A DNA stretch of 64,000 bases, from contig SSNU01000067.1 in NCBI GenBank assembly GCA_012064415.1, positions 345,175 to 409,174 on the forward strand, read 5' to 3'. This document shows positions 25,401 to 37,050 of the stretch, piece after piece (within the stretch, counting starts at the first letter, position 1; every line of letters starts with the position of its first letter). Source of the stretch: Gyrodactylus bullatarudis. Lineage: Eukaryota > Platyhelminthes > Monogenea > Gyrodactylidea > Gyrodactylidae. The translations under genes were made by a program, and so were the position numbers. The notes under the pieces are model-generated. The model did no database searches and was not told where the DNA came from. It saw only the letters and a program-made list of their open reading frames with translations.

Positions 25401-28400
25401 ATTTGGCCTTTATGGTGAGTTTTCAATCTTAAAGTTATGACAAACGTTGGTCGAATTTATCTTGTTTATTAAAATTTTTCAATAATTATTAATTACTTGT
25501 GTGGTCGCTTAAAAGTAAATATTTAATCTCTGGTCTAATTAAATAGACTCAGACCTGAAAGGTTTGAATTGAAGAGACTCGAATTTGATTGGCTCATTGT
25601 TTAACGAATAGCCAATGAAATCAGACAACTCACTCTCTTTTATAGTATAAAGACTTTAAGATTCCTTCTTTTTCAATATAAACAAAGTATTCATCTTATC
25701 TTATACTTATTCCATATTCAGTTATAATTGCCGTATATTGTATGATAATCTCTCATTTCATGATGAATCATTTGGTTTCTTTTTACTAATCTTCATAGGA
25801 ATTATTGATTTCTTTAGTTTCCTCAGAGATTTTTTATGGATCATCTAATCGTCATTTTGTTAATCTCTCTGTTCCTTTAAATTATCATTTTTCTAGCTAT
25901 GGATAAAGAGAGAAACATGAGTAATACCTTATCTAAATTTTTGCTTTTTATTATATAATTCATCTCGGATTCAGACTTCATGATTCATTTGAAGCACAAT
26001 TCAAATTCATTTCATCATTTTAATCCCTTATTTTTCTAACGTTTATTCTAGGCTTGAGAATATTAGATATTTTTACACTAGATCTAATCGTCAAGATCCA
26101 TAGTCGTAAAAGATTTGAAACCTAATATTTAGGACTTATTTGATAAAACTATTCGGTAACTAATAGAGATAAAAACTGTTGCGTGAATTACAGAATCAAT
26201 TTGCAGAATTAAAATAAGCTATTCGTTCATTTTATAGTCACAATGCTTTAGTGATTCAACATCAACATCAGAATCGTCTCATCTACTCACCGCTGGCGCT
26301 GGTGATTGTCGAATATATCTCTGTGATATAAATCGTATTACCTCATCCCTTGTGAAGCCCACACGATCCTCAATTAATAACAATGTTATTGTCCATAAAA
26401 CATCAATCAACTCAAATTACATAATCAGATCTCTATCTGGCCATTCAGAAGCTGTTTATTCTTTATCCGTTTGGGGACCCGGTTCCTTATTCATTTCCGG
26501 AAGTGCTGATGGAAGTGCTCGCCTTTGGGATGTTCGACTTCAAAGTCCTGTCCTCATAATACCCTCCTATACTGGTCTTAAAGGTAAGATCCATTTCCTA
26601 AATTCCATTTTTTCCAATATTTCTTTTCATGGTCAAAAATTAAAGCTCAGGCATAATAATAATTAACCAAGTTAAAATTTTACAAATATCTTGGAAATTT
26701 ATATCGGTTCTTAGAATCCCTATCTAAATGAGAGTTTAAAAATCAGCCCATTAGCTTGTGTTATTTAGATTTTAGATCAATTTTGGTGATTTTGAGATTT
26801 CCAGCTCAACGTTCCAAGTTGAAATTCAAATTTATCTTGAAAATTGCTTTTCTTTAATCTTGACCTCAAAAGAAACCTGATCGTTCTTGGATTTTTGAGA
26901 ATAAAAATATATAATTTTTGTCAATTCAATGATAAAATTTTTCATTTTGAAGATTATTTGTAGCGAGAAAAAATATATTTGATAGCGTTCAATTAGCTTT
27001 TATTCAGTCAGAATTGATTGGAAAAATTTCCCTCCCTTAGCAGCTACATTCGAACCAATGGAAGGGCAGAAAAATTAGCAATATAATACTATATAAATGA
27101 AGTCCGGGATTAAGTCTGAAGAGACCCGGCGAAATAAAACGTTTATCACTTATTATTTGCTTGTTCTCAAACCTTCCTTATGAGTCTAGAATCGAGTAAT
27201 AATATACTTGATGAAGTTCGGCAATATTACCGTTCCAATGGAAAAATTTCCCTTTCAACAGAAATCAATTTTAATTATCATTCTGATAATTTATCGCGAT
27301 GTTTCAACACATGTTTCTATCCACTTTTATAGGAATTTCTTCAATAGGGAGAAGAAAGGTTTTTGAAACAGAGCTACAGCTGTATTGCAATATATTTTCG
27401 AGTTTATAAAATGAATCATGAAACCGAAAAGAGATCTAATGGTTTATTGATAAGCTGATTACGAATCTTCATTTGTTTTAATGCAATTATTTTCAGTTTA
27501 GGAGTTATCAACTAAAGATTAGGTCATTTTTCTTAGCTTTAGTGACATGGGGAAAAATTAAATTTTTGAAAAAAATCGAATTTCTTTGAATTAATATAGC
27601 CCTACTTTGACGCTGAGATCTCTCCGTATTCCTGGAAATCAATGGATTTCCTATCGAATGGATGGTAAACAAATTATTTTTTGGTGCTTACATGAACTAT
27701 GATGAGTTGCTAAAATGATATGTGATGTAAATAATTCAGTAGGACTTTGAGGGTTAATGATGAGCAAATGTTTGTGCTCATATCTATTCGTCAAGTGACA
27801 ATAGTTAACTTGCTTACTAAAAGATGAAAAAATCCCAATTGATTTACCATTGATTTCCAGATATGGTTTTCTATCTATTTATTATAATTATCCGTGTACA
27901 CACACACATTTTGATTGTACTTTGATATGCCCAAATTTAGGATAACAATATATAGATTTTGTATGAAAATTTTTTTAATCCCATCTACTGTCTCTAATCT
28001 TTCTTCAATTGAATTTTTCCAGTAGAAAGGAATATAACATACCACACATACACACAAACACCCATTCAAATTACAGATTGCTGTTGACCTCAGAATTTCT
28101 AGAGGAAATCGCCAGATTCCTACTCTGAAACTGAATACAATTGTATTACTCTTTTCTGTACTAGTCACTGGTTTTCTTTTCATACATTTCATCATAAATT
28201 ACAACCTCTTATATAACTATGAAATTTAGGTTGCATGATACGTTGTTATAATAGAGCAATACTGCAATATCTAACTCGATAGAAAATCTCGTCTCTTCGA
28301 GTATTATTTCCAAGAGTTTGTATTTTTACCACTCAAAATCGAAAAAATTTAATTCTTTTTTTTAATCTTTGATGAATAGTAGACGCTTATTTGATAGAAA

Positions 28401-28796
28401 ATTGATTAAATTTATATTTTAGGCAGTCCGTTTGCATCAGTTTCTGTGGATAGTGGAGGCCATATAGTTGCTAGCGGCCATGAAGATTCAACTGTTTCCT
28501 TATTTGACATTCGTGGAGCCAAATACATTAATGCCTTTCGTCCACACTCTAATGAAGTACGAAGTGTTCGTATATCTCCAAATGCCTACTATCTCTTATC
28601 GGCTAGTTATGATAAGCAAATCATACTTACCGACCTGCATGGTGATATAACACAGCCATTGCCTTGTGTTACATTGGCCTCTCATCGTAATAAAGTTATT
28701 CAATGTCGTTGGCATCCTGATCAGTTGTCATTTGTCACAACTAGTGCTGATAAAACAGCTGTCATATGGGCCTTATCATGTCTTTCAGAGGATTAA
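19459..28796 (+). CDS. WDR47: WD repeat-containing protein 47 (WDR47/Nemitin)
   Basis: WDR47 is a microtubule-associated protein acting in neurons and cilia. Exons: 19459-19653, 19692-19871, 19935-20277, 20631-21127, 24316-24640, 24744-24874, 24935-25414, 26238-26583, 28423-28796. All phases join to 956 residues (human about 919). The N-terminus has a LisH motif ([24 protein letters not shown]) and a CTLH region with RQLILDG, as in human. The middle (residues about 225-560) is low-complexity and poorly conserved. The C-terminal half is a WD40 propeller beginning [17 protein letters not shown] and including [47 protein letters not shown] and [14 protein letters not shown] chose ATG 19459 because homology begins there; an in-frame ATG at 19345 would add 38 unrelated residues. 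Intron 1 is only 38 nt. Confidence 0.95.
22150..22978. mobile_element. Tc1/mariner-type MITE with long inverted arms
   Basis: The ends are reverse complements over about 170-185 bp: left arm about 22150-22320, right arm about 22800-22978. The right end reads CTG then TA; the left end reads TA then TAG, one base off the expected CAG. Flanking TA (22148-22149 and 22979-22980) fits the TA target duplication of Tc1/mariner elements. One arm has an internal insertion of about 15 bp relative to the other (near 22920). No transposase frame is seen between the arms, so it is non-autonomous. Confidence 0.8.
23027..23104. mobile_element. 78-bp piggyBac-like miniature element, copy 1
   Basis: The ends are CCCTCGCTCTGGATAT and, inverted, ATATCCAGAGAGAGGG, flanked by TTAG (23023-23026) and TTAA (23105-23108). 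TTAA target sites with CCCT ends are typical of piggyBac. Its reverse complement shares TTTGTATTGAAAC and CCCATAAG with the element at 63347-63425. Far too short to code. Confidence 0.7.
25415..26237 (+). other. WDR47 intron 7
   Basis: Intron of 823 bp between TTTATG|GTGAGT and TTATAG|TCACAA, falling inside the WD40 domain. I see no repeats or RNA genes in it. Confidence 0.8.
26584..28422 (+). other. WDR47 intron 8 with a dispersed repeat tract
   Basis: Intron of 1.8 kb between CTTAAAG|GTAAGA and TTTTAG|GCAGTC. It carries GAGTCTAGAATCGAGTAATA at 27182-27201, which recurs exactly at 56314-56333, so part of it belongs to a dispersed repeat. A short CA-rich tract lies at about 27898-27910 and 28040-28055. 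No gene is seen. Confidence 0.7.
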
Positions 28797-30710
28797 TTAA
28801 TTTGGAAATAATCAACCAATCTATCGCAATATTCAACCCAAACCTATGATATTTCCCTTATTTGTCCAATTCAGAATGAGAATTCGTATTTTCAGTTTTT
28901 GTAAGTTTAATTCTCATTCATCCATATTAGACTCTGATTTTTATCTGATTTTAAATTTTAGAATGGTTCATTCTCCTCTGAATTCATTCAACTATGAGAG
29001 TAGATTTTAAGTTCAAAGATGGAAATTTTTCTATAGATTTATGACATGATCTATTTTTACAAAGAACTCAATATTTTTCTCCATAAATTCAGGAAAAATT
29101 GAGGCTTTAAGTTGTAGAAAAATTCTGGTATTTGGGATCAAAATAAGACGAAGATTTCGTATTCACCCACAGGATTTCACACAAGTAGTCATATCTGTGG
29201 AAAATCGAACCATTTGAAGTTTTTCGATCATCATAGACCATCAAAAATATGACCTGAAAACCCACATAGGTACATAGGGACTTTAAAAAATGAACTAATT
29301 ATTTTGAGTCATATTATTGACTTTTAAAATTTTCCTACTACTCAATATCATTTTTATTTGATTCTTAAGAATGACCTTACAACATCGCAAGAAGTACAGT
29401 GAGCAGTTGACATCAGGCAATATTGATGCAGGGAAATACTAGGATTCTCTCGGTTGATAATTTCTGTAATAGGATTTTTCTTGAGACGCTGTTGAAGGTA
29501 ATCTTGCAGGCAAATAATATATTGATAATAATTTAGTTTCTGAAGAATATTAAAACCTTGTTTAGATTCAAACTTTATTATTAGGGGTAAAATTGATCGA
29601 TAGCTTAGTTAAATCTCTGATAAATCATTCATTAGACTTTCATTGAACTCAGTTTCTGTTTTTTCTGTCATTTTTGAAACATTTCTTTGAATTTCAGGGA
29701 AATAACTAAGTTAATCTTTTTCTTCGAAACAGTACGGCCAAATTTTTTTCCTTTCCACAGCTTATCGGCTCATTTCACAATGGAATTGAAAACATGTATA
29801 TTTCCTGACATTTCGGAGAAAAATATTGAATTCTCAAAATTAAATTCTCAACTTCATGCCAACTTGGAAAAATTACTAAATATTTCAATATAAAATTTGA
29901 ATACTTTCTCGGGATAAATTGTATCAATTATCATGAAAGTTTCTCTAATTAGTTTCAAGCAGGTCTCTATTATAATAGAACGAGTTCTTATTTATTTTTG
30001 AATCAAATTCTACCGAAAAAATGCAAGAAAAATAAACAATTCATATGACTCATTTTGGTTTTTATTTTAATAATTTCTCGATAATAATTTTTTCTCTGTA
30101 TAGCTCTCACTCATAAAGCGCTACTTTATTGTATTTATTCACTTTTTACAATAGTATCATCATAACAATTGCTACACACTTCTCTCTATCTCTCTCATAA
30201 AGATACTAGGTAGTCAATGACTATTCATTACTCTCTCTCTCTGCTGTATTGTTAATTGATCGGTATCAGTCACAGTCAATTTTATTATGAATCAGATTTC
30301 ATGTATAGATTTGTTTATTTCAGATTTTCAAACAAGACAAGGAAATTCTCCAAATCCACTCACAACCCTGGGGCACATATATTGATTCATTCATCCTTAT
30401 CCTTTATAACCAAGTGCCTATCTATCTACTTTTGATCTCACTTTTTATTTTCTTTGTTGATTTCCTGGCTTGTTTTGCTGTATTGACTTCAATTTTTGGT
30501 GATGGCTATCCTCATTTTTACACTATTCGAAAAGAACCAAATATTCCTAGAGACACATCTCCCTTTTCAAAGGCCTCTAAAGAATATTGAATCCTTTAGG
30601 CTTCCAGTAAGGTGGAAAAAAATCAATCATGTATAAAGATAACTTGAAATGTATTTATAAAATATATATCATCTGAATAATGGTTCATTTTGCTTGTCCA
30701 TCTTTTGAAT
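28797..30710. other. Intergenic region between WDR47 and LARP7
   Basis: The two genes converge here, 1.9 kb apart. The sequence is AT-rich, with a CT-rich tract at about 30180-30242. The short frame at 29687-29893 has no recognisable domain. No RNA gene or repeat arms are recognised. Confidence 0.6.
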
Positions 30711-33167
30711 TTACGACTCAGATAAATGACCTTTGGCCTTTTTCTTGCGACGATTAATCTTGCGTTCTCTAATCTGATCAAGGTGTAATATCAATGCTTG
30801 AATCTCTTCAGCTTTATCAATTGAACGCATTTCAAAATTGCCCATATGACTTGAGAATATTTCAGAAAATGCAGTTCTTATTAAAGCCAAGTCAACTTCA
30901 ACGTCACACTCGTAGCCAATAAATGCGACAAGGCCAGTATTACTGCCAAGATAAAATTGAGAAAAATTGTCTGGACGTAGTGCCTGTAATAGAGGGAGGT
31001 CTGGCTCTGTGAGAAAATGCTTGAATCCAGTTATACGGGAGATAACTTGAGTTTTAAAATTGTTGATCAACTTTTTACAGGTTAAATTGAAATTTGTTCG
31101 TTTGTCATTTTCAATGAAACCAACAACCTATAAATTAATTTGGTTATTAAGATTGAGTTCTATATTTATTATAAGAAATTTTGAAGCATGATTTTAGTAC
31201 ATGCTGGAACATGTGTCGAAAAAATAATTCATCATCACGTTCAAGTTAAAATACCGAATATATGGCCATTAAAATAAGTGTCAAACTAGCTACTTCTATG
31301 ATAACAGTGATAGAATAATATAACTTGATCCCGAAACAAGTCTTCAAACAGATAAACTTCAATGTAAGTGGCAAAGGCATGGTACTATTTCACTTATAGT
31401 AATCGTCACTCTTCCCGATTTCCCATAAAACTTTGAATAAAAGATTTTAGCATGTCTGTTTCTACCAGTATGGATTCCTTGATAACACTGATAGTAAAAT
31501 GAAAAATATCTTTCAAAAATTTTAAGGATGATCCCAGATTTTTGTTCAGAATTTACCTAACTTAAAAGGTATAATTAGGGAAAATGTAAAAGAGCGAATT
31601 AAAAAAAATCCATCAACAATATAGTCAGGTAGCAAGTTAACAACGTTATAGTCAATATATGCCGAACAGTATTGATTAATCTATCCTGATAAAATAAAAT
31701 GAGATAATAGAGTAATTTAATCAAGATTTCAGCAAAGAATGTGAAAATTTCTATTGAAAGAAACGCATGCGTACCAATAAAAAAATTAGATTTCATGAAC
31801 AATCGATAGAGACAGACCAGACGTAAATTCGGTATTCTTCAGTTTTGAAAATGATTAGCTAATATCTTGAGGATTTCATTATTAGCTTTAGCTTTTAGTC
31901 ATTTAAGAAGTCTCTTTAATCTTACCCAAGAACAAAAAAACTTTTATCAGCCAAATATCTTCTCAAGGACCAACACTCGAAAATTAGCATGAATATAAAC
32001 CATTCATTGGCATATTGAGATACGCCCTATTCAAAAATAACGAAATAAAATGTAATACAAAAAATAACGATGACTCACTTCAATAAATTTGAGTTTATCT
32101 GATCTAATCTTTTTTGTATCATCTTGTAGAATATTTTTGAACTCTTCTTCAGCAAAATCCATGTGGTCAAATTTCATACATTTAGGCTTTGGTGATTGAT
32201 TTGATGAGCTGACAATGGAGGTCTGGTCAACTTTTTCCACATTACGAGACAAGACCTGTATTTTATTGAGGAATCTTTCATGCCAAGACTTTTGCCAGGA
32301 ATAAAATAATTGATTCCATTTGAACCATACTGGTTGACTTAAAACTACCAAGTTTTCTAGAATAAACAGTTCTTCCTGCTTTTCTACATTTTCACAGCTC
32401 TCATCATTTTCGGCTTTTACTTTATCTTTGATAAACCCGACTATTCTTGAATATTCATGCCGCATTGGATTCGGTTTATTATATCCGGCATTAACAAGAC
32501 GTTGGAATGTCTTAACGATTTGACTGTTTTTCTTGGTTGAATGCCGCCAAACAAATTTTCGTTCAAGTAGAAGAGAATCTGACATTTTAACATCTAAGCA
32601 CTTTCTAGCAGTAAAAGCTGCTTCTGGAATTGCTCCTTGATCATGGGTTGCTTGATAGAAATATTTTGCCATAAAATGATTTATGGAATTCTGAACAGAT
32701 TCTTCCTTCTTGAACTCGATGAAAGCAAGACCTCTTGGAGTTTTAGTGAGACCAAATTCAGGAATGTTTATCGAGAGAATTTTTCCAAATTCAGCAAAGT
32801 TTTCTTTAAGCCAAGAAGTGAAGAAGTCTTTGTCTGGATAGGTTTCTGAGTAAACTCTGGGTAACCCACCAACAAAAATTGTTCTAAACTCGGAAGAGAC
32901 TTTTGGAATAGAAAACTTTTTGGTGCATATGATTGATTGTTTATCATCAGTAAGTTCAAAGTGCTTTGAATGTTGAACAAGTTTTATGATACTTTCTTTA
33001 TCTTGATCTAAACTCTTTATTTTATTACAGTTTAGAATGTCATCTATTGAAAGGGAGCTGTCTGGACTTTCTTTAATTTTTTGTGCGAAGTACTTGTCTC
33101 TTTGCAGGTTAGAGGGACTAAAATAAAATAGAAGTTGGTTGAGAACTTTTGCTTCAATTTCAGACAT
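30711..33167 (-). CDS. LARP7: La-related protein 7 (7SK snRNP subunit)
   Basis: LARP7 binds the 3' end of 7SK RNA and stabilises the snRNP that holds P-TEFb. Exon 1 is 33167-32079 (donor GAA|GTGAGT) and exon 2 is 31127-30711 (acceptor TATAG|GTTGTT); both boundaries are phase 0 and give 501 residues (human 582). The N-terminus is a La motif (FYFSPSNLQRDKYF, residues 14-27), followed by an RRM with RNP2 (TIFVGGLP, 96-103) and RNP1 (RGLAFIEF, 145-152). A later segment, LVVLSQPVWFKW...QKSWHERFLNKI, matches the conserved LARP7 linker before the C-terminal RRM. Exon 2 encodes a diverged C-terminal RRM-like part and a basic tail (RERKINRRKKKAKG). A genuine La protein is less likely because of the linker. 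It shares a promoter interval with PGK. Confidence 0.82.
31128..32078 (-). other. LARP7 intron with a dispersed repeat fragment
   Basis: The 951-bp intron contains, at 31615-31669, a 55-bp segment that recurs inverted at 60274-60327 with about five differences (shared GTTCGGCATA, TTGACTATAACGTTGTT and CCTGACTAT). The reverse-strand 67-codon frame at 31599-31802 is made by this repeat and is not a gene. Confidence 0.7.
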
Positions 33168-33273
33168 TATACTAATTTAAACACACTTTATTCAAACCAA
33201 ATTAGAGAAAACCAACAAACAAACGTGGCAGTTTAAAATTTTTATCTAATAAGGTACGTGATTAAATCTCACT
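33168..33273. promoter_or_regulatory. Probable shared LARP7/PGK bidirectional promoter
   Basis: The two start codons are divergent and only 106 bp apart, so both core promoters and 5' UTRs must lie here or overlap the coding starts. No TATA box is obvious. Inferred from spacing. Confidence 0.55.
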
Positions 33274-34518
33274 ATGTCTCTGAAGAAGCTCTCAATAAAA
33301 GAAGTTGATGTCAAGGGTAAACGTGTTCTTATTCGAGTTGACTTCAATGTTCCGATGAAAGATGGAAAAATAACAAATTTACAACGAATTATTGCAGCTT
33401 TGCCTACAATCAAATATTGCCTTGATAATAGTGCTAAATCCATCGTTCTTATGTCCCATCTAGGTCGACCTGATGGAAAAGCCAATAAGAAATATTCTAT
33501 GGAGCCTGTTGTTGCAGAGCTTTCTAAACTTTTAGGCAAAGAAGTAAACTTTTTGCCTGATTGCGTTGGACCAGAAGTTGAAAAGGCCTGTGCTGATCCA
33601 GCTCCAGGAAGTATTTTCCTGTTAGAAAATCTTCGTTTCCATTTGGAAGAAGAAGGTAAAGGTCTTAATGAAGCTGGTGAAAAAATCAAAGCTGACAAAA
33701 GCAAAATTGAAGAATTTTCAGCTAGCCTTACAAAACTCGGTGACATTTATGTAAATGATGCATTTGGAACCGCTCATAGAGCTCATGCTTCCATGGTAGG
33801 CTGTAAATTGCCAATAAAAGCTTGTGGAATGTTGATGGACAAGGAGTTAACATACTTTGCAAAAGCTCTTGAAAGTCCAGATCGACCATTTCTTGCCATC
33901 TTGGGCGGAGCCAAGGTTTCTGATAAAATCTTGCTTATTGAAAATATGTTGGATAAGGTTAATGAGCTAATTATTACTGGTGGAATGGCCTTCACTTTTC
34001 TTAAAGTCAATGGAATGCAAATTGGAAAATCCCTGTTCGATGAAGAGGGTGCCAAAAAAGTTCCAGAAATTCTCAAAAAGGCACAAGAGAAAAACGTAAA
34101 AATTTATTTACCTGTTGATTTTATCACTGGAGACAAGTTTGACGAGAAAGCCAACATTGGAAAGGCTACCATTGAATCCGGAATTCAGAATGACTGGATG
34201 GGATTAGACTGTGGTGAAAAGTCTAATGCTATATTCCGCGAAGTTATCCTGAGAGCAAAGACAATCGTCTGGAATGGACCAATGGGTGTTTTTGAATGGG
34301 ATAACTTTGCATCTGGTACTAAAGCAGCAATGGATGCTGTTGTAGAGGCTCAATCCAAGGGTTCTTGTGTGATCATTGGAGGAGGAGATACGGCCACATG
34401 TTGTGCAAAATGGAAAACAGAGGATAAAGTTGGACATGTTAGTACAGGGGGTGGAGCTAGCCTAGAACTCTTGGAAGGAAAAGTCTTACCCGGCGTTAGT
34501 GCCCTGACGAGTGTATGA
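33274..34518 (+). CDS. PGK: Phosphoglycerate kinase
   Basis: Cytosolic glycolytic enzyme converting 1,3-bisphosphoglycerate and ADP to 3-phosphoglycerate and ATP. It is 414 residues against about 417 in other animals. Landmarks in order: VDFNVP with the substrate arginine region, [42 protein letters not shown], the nucleotide-site stretch [15 protein letters not shown], and GGGDTA with [16 protein letters not shown] near the end. All expected blocks are intact and no frameshift is seen. The single uninterrupted exon contrasts with the intron-rich PGK of most animals, so a retrocopy origin is possible, although it sits beside a closely spaced divergent promoter. AATAAA follows at 34627. Confidence 0.98.
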   Translation: MSLKKLSIKEVDVKGKRVLIRVDFNVPMKDGKITNLQRIIAALPTIKYCLDNSAKSIVLMSHLGRPDGKANKKYSMEPVVAELSKLLGKEVNFLPDCVGPEVEKACADPAPGSIFLLENLRFHLEEEGKGLNEAGEKIKADKSKIEEFSASLTKLGDIYVNDAFGTAHRAHASMVGCKLPIKACGMLMDKELTYFAKALESPDRPFLAILGGAKVSDKILLIENMLDKVNELIITGGMAFTFLKVNGMQIGKSLFDEEGAKKVPEILKKAQEKNVKIYLPVDFITGDKFDEKANIGKATIESGIQNDWMGLDCGEKSNAIFREVILRAKTIVWNGPMGVFEWDNFASGTKAAMDAVVEAQSKGSCVIIGGGDTATCCAKWKTEDKVGHVSTGGGASLELLEGKVLPGVSALTSV

Positions 34519-35036
34519 ATCCATAAAAATCTCATGGAATTATTTACAAAATAGAGTCAAAATGTACTTGAAAATTTATTTGAAATTCATAAAAATAATA
34601 TATTTGACGCTTTAATTAATTTAGAAAATAAATTATTTTTGTTCATACTACTTTTACTTAATAAGTTACTTAATAAAGAACACAACATTATATTTTTGCT
34701 ATCCCACCGCTAAATTCTAATGCTTCGTCATGTAGCTACTCTAAAGTAGATTGAATAAAAAGATTATAATACATTGTTTTATTTTTTCTATCCAGTATTT
34801 TTATTGAAATAATAATAATGTTTTTATTTTATTAATTAACTTGTTTTAGGTTCTTTTCTCTTTTGTCTTCACTCAGATCAAAAGAGATGATTTACAGGCA
34901 AGAGTATTTCAACTGAACAATTTTGTAATCCCTTCTCGATCATATTACAGACCTGAAACAAATCAAATCAAACGTTGACAAAAAAAGATTATTTTCAAAT
35001 TGTCTTGGGTTATTAATGTAAAAAAATATGTGTTAT
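34519..35036. other. Intergenic region between PGK and the muscarinic receptor
   Basis: The 3' ends of two convergent genes are 518 bp apart. It contains the PGK polyadenylation signal at 34627 and nothing else recognisable. Confidence 0.65.
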
Positions 35037-36728
35037 TTAGGTTCTTCGAAAGTCGCATCTCAACAGTCGAATAAGGGTCTTTTTGATCTGAACATTAGCC
35101 AATGCATAACAGAATGGATTTATCGGACTATTCATATAACATAGACTGTAGGATATATTAAATACCCAGTCAGGTACACAGTTTTCACAGAAGCTTCTGA
35201 CCATAACCAGAATATGATAGGGCGTCCAACATATCAGGAAAGCACCCATAATCAAAGTGATTGTACGTAAAGCCTTGTAGGCACGATTTTCTGAATGACC
35301 CCTCTGTCGAGATGATAACAAAGGGAAACCTTTTGTTGTACACCTCTTAAAGCAACATTCACAAATACAAAAGAAATTTTTAAAACAAATAATATTGGTG
35401 TTCTTCTTAGTGAACAAGACGTCAGGATCCCCTTGAACTTCCTTATTATCCCTGCGATAAGGAAGAATTTGGTCAACTACATTTGGTTCCAAATTGTTAG
35501 TGACTGAAGGACCTCCCGTGGGATCTTTGGGCGTATTTGGTATAAGGATTTTTTGTCTAGCTGAAATAGTCATTGCTTCTGCAATTGGAGCTATTATCGA
35601 TTTCTGACGATTGGTCTTTTCCTGTGTGTATGAGGAACAACTGCTTTCATCATCGTAATAACTCTCAGAAGAATCAGGGACATATTTCTTGGCAGCTGAT
35701 CGTTTATTTTGATCAAAATCTTTTGTATTACCTAACGCTGGAGCTGAATGGTTTTCCGTTTGAATTTTACTAAAATTTGCACGACTCTCACCAGTATGCG
35801 GATGAAAGTAGTTATTTGTAGAAGATATTTTTTTATGATATTTACGACTATCACGACAGGTTTTGAAACGATTTGGTTTTCTGTTCAATGATTCTTCTGT
35901 ATCCTCACTAGCATTATTGGCATTCAATGGATCAACTGTAAGGTGATTTTCATCGGCATCATTCCTCTCAGGAATCTGATTTGTATTACTATTCCTTGCT
36001 TGGTTATTTGTACTGTCCAAGTTCATTTCGTACATTTGATAATTTTGAAATTGTGTCCTACTAGTAAGAAGACGTCGCTTTTGCGATTTCTTTTGGAGCT
36101 GACGGGCAACACAATAAATTCTCACGTAGAGGCCAAGCATTACGAATAGGGTGAACCAAAAGTATACACATGTTAGCGTGATGTTGAATTCAAAATGGAG
36201 AAAAAATTCAGGATCACAACGATCCGGTTCGCGTACAATTGTCTTATTAAAGTAAGGCCATCCAAATATGACTGTAAAAAATAGTATGGCCGGAATAAGC
36301 CATGTTCCAATAATTACATTGATAACAATTCGTTTTGTACGCCATTCTCGATAGCTGGTTGGGAATTTGACTGAACAAAATCTATCGAGGGTTATAAAGA
36401 AAACGGTATATTGTGATGTTAGACATGCTGTGTAATCCATCGATAGCCAGAGATCACAGATTGTCTTGTTCAGGGGCCATTTACCCAAAAGGACATACAT
36501 TGTAAATAGGGACATTGAAATAAGTCCAATTAAAAGGTCTGTGAAAGCAAGTGATTCAATTAAATAATTTGTTGGCGTTCTGAGTGATTTTTCCACAAAA
36601 AAGGCAATTAATACTAGACAGTTACCGCCAACTGTTAAGATGATTAAGAAAGCAGCAAAAACAGCAAGGAAAATTGTTACAGGCTGAGAGTAAGCCAGAC
36701 TAATTCCAGGGTCTATTGTATTGTTCAT
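35037..36728 (-). CDS. B-type muscarinic acetylcholine receptor-like GPCR
   Basis: A seven-helix receptor of 563 residues in one exon. TM1 is about residues 17-44, ending GGNCLVLIAF; TM2 has AFTDLLIG. TM3 has C91 and D98 (DLWLSMDY), the amine-binding aspartate. The TM3 end reads DRF (115-117) instead of DRY, followed by CSVKFPTSYREWRT, close to the insect B-type receptors. ECL2 has C171. The third loop runs to about residue 480 and is rich in S, N and K. TM6 has ICWTPYHILVMV, with H where A-type receptors have N. TM7 reads CYMNSPINPFCYALAN. NNT at residues 2-4 is a possible glycosylation site. The lack of introns does not exclude a 5' UTR exon upstream. Ligand specificity is inferred from family only. 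Confidence 0.9.
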   Translation of the reverse strand: MNNTIDPGISLAYSQPVTIFLAVFAAFLIILTVGGNCLVLIAFFVEKSLRTPTNYLIESLAFTDLLIGLISMSLFTMYVLLGKWPLNKTICDLWLSMDYTACLTSQYTVFFITLDRFCSVKFPTSYREWRTKRIVINVIIGTWLIPAILFFTVIFGWPYFNKTIVREPDRCDPEFFLHFEFNITLTCVYFWFTLFVMLGLYVRIYCVARQLQKKSQKRRLLTSRTQFQNYQMYEMNLDSTNNQARNSNTNQIPERNDADENHLTVDPLNANNASEDTEESLNRKPNRFKTCRDSRKYHKKISSTNNYFHPHTGESRANFSKIQTENHSAPALGNTKDFDQNKRSAAKKYVPDSSESYYDDESSCSSYTQEKTNRQKSIIAPIAEAMTISARQKILIPNTPKDPTGGPSVTNNLEPNVVDQILPYRRDNKEVQGDPDVLFTKKNTNIICFKNFFCICECCFKRCTTKGFPLLSSRQRGHSENRAYKALRTITLIMGAFLICWTPYHILVMVRSFCENCVPDWVFNISYSLCYMNSPINPFCYALANVQIKKTLIRLLRCDFRRT

Positions 36729-37050
36729 TGATTGTTATTTTCTCAAAAGTAACATCCCTCACGATAACTAAATAAAGGAGAAAATACAGTTAGCCATTTC
36801 GAAAGGATCAGTTTACAAATTAAATTTAGTAATTAAAATTAGTAAAAATGTAGGACCTACTACTTTGGACTAATTTTCTGTTTAATTTTTGTTTATTAAG
36901 TTTATTCACGTGGTTGTTTGATTTCTCTGTGAACCAATCAGAAATCATGCCAAAAGGAACAAGCTTGTTTTTCCAAATTTAATCCCAAGTCGATAATTTC
37001 AATAATCTTTTTACAAAATCCTCTAAAGTTAAAATAGATATTTTACAAAC
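36729..37050. other. Upstream flank of the muscarinic receptor
   Basis: 322 bp between the receptor ATG and the large inverted repeat. It is AT-rich with no clear TATA box at a convincing distance. Any proximal promoter of the receptor should lie here. Confidence 0.4.

Noticed and set aside
32637..32849. Frame opposite to LARP7
   Set aside because: Antisense shadow of the LARP7 coding exon.
33246..34535. Minus-strand frames across PGK
   Set aside because: Antisense shadows of a highly conserved coding sequence.
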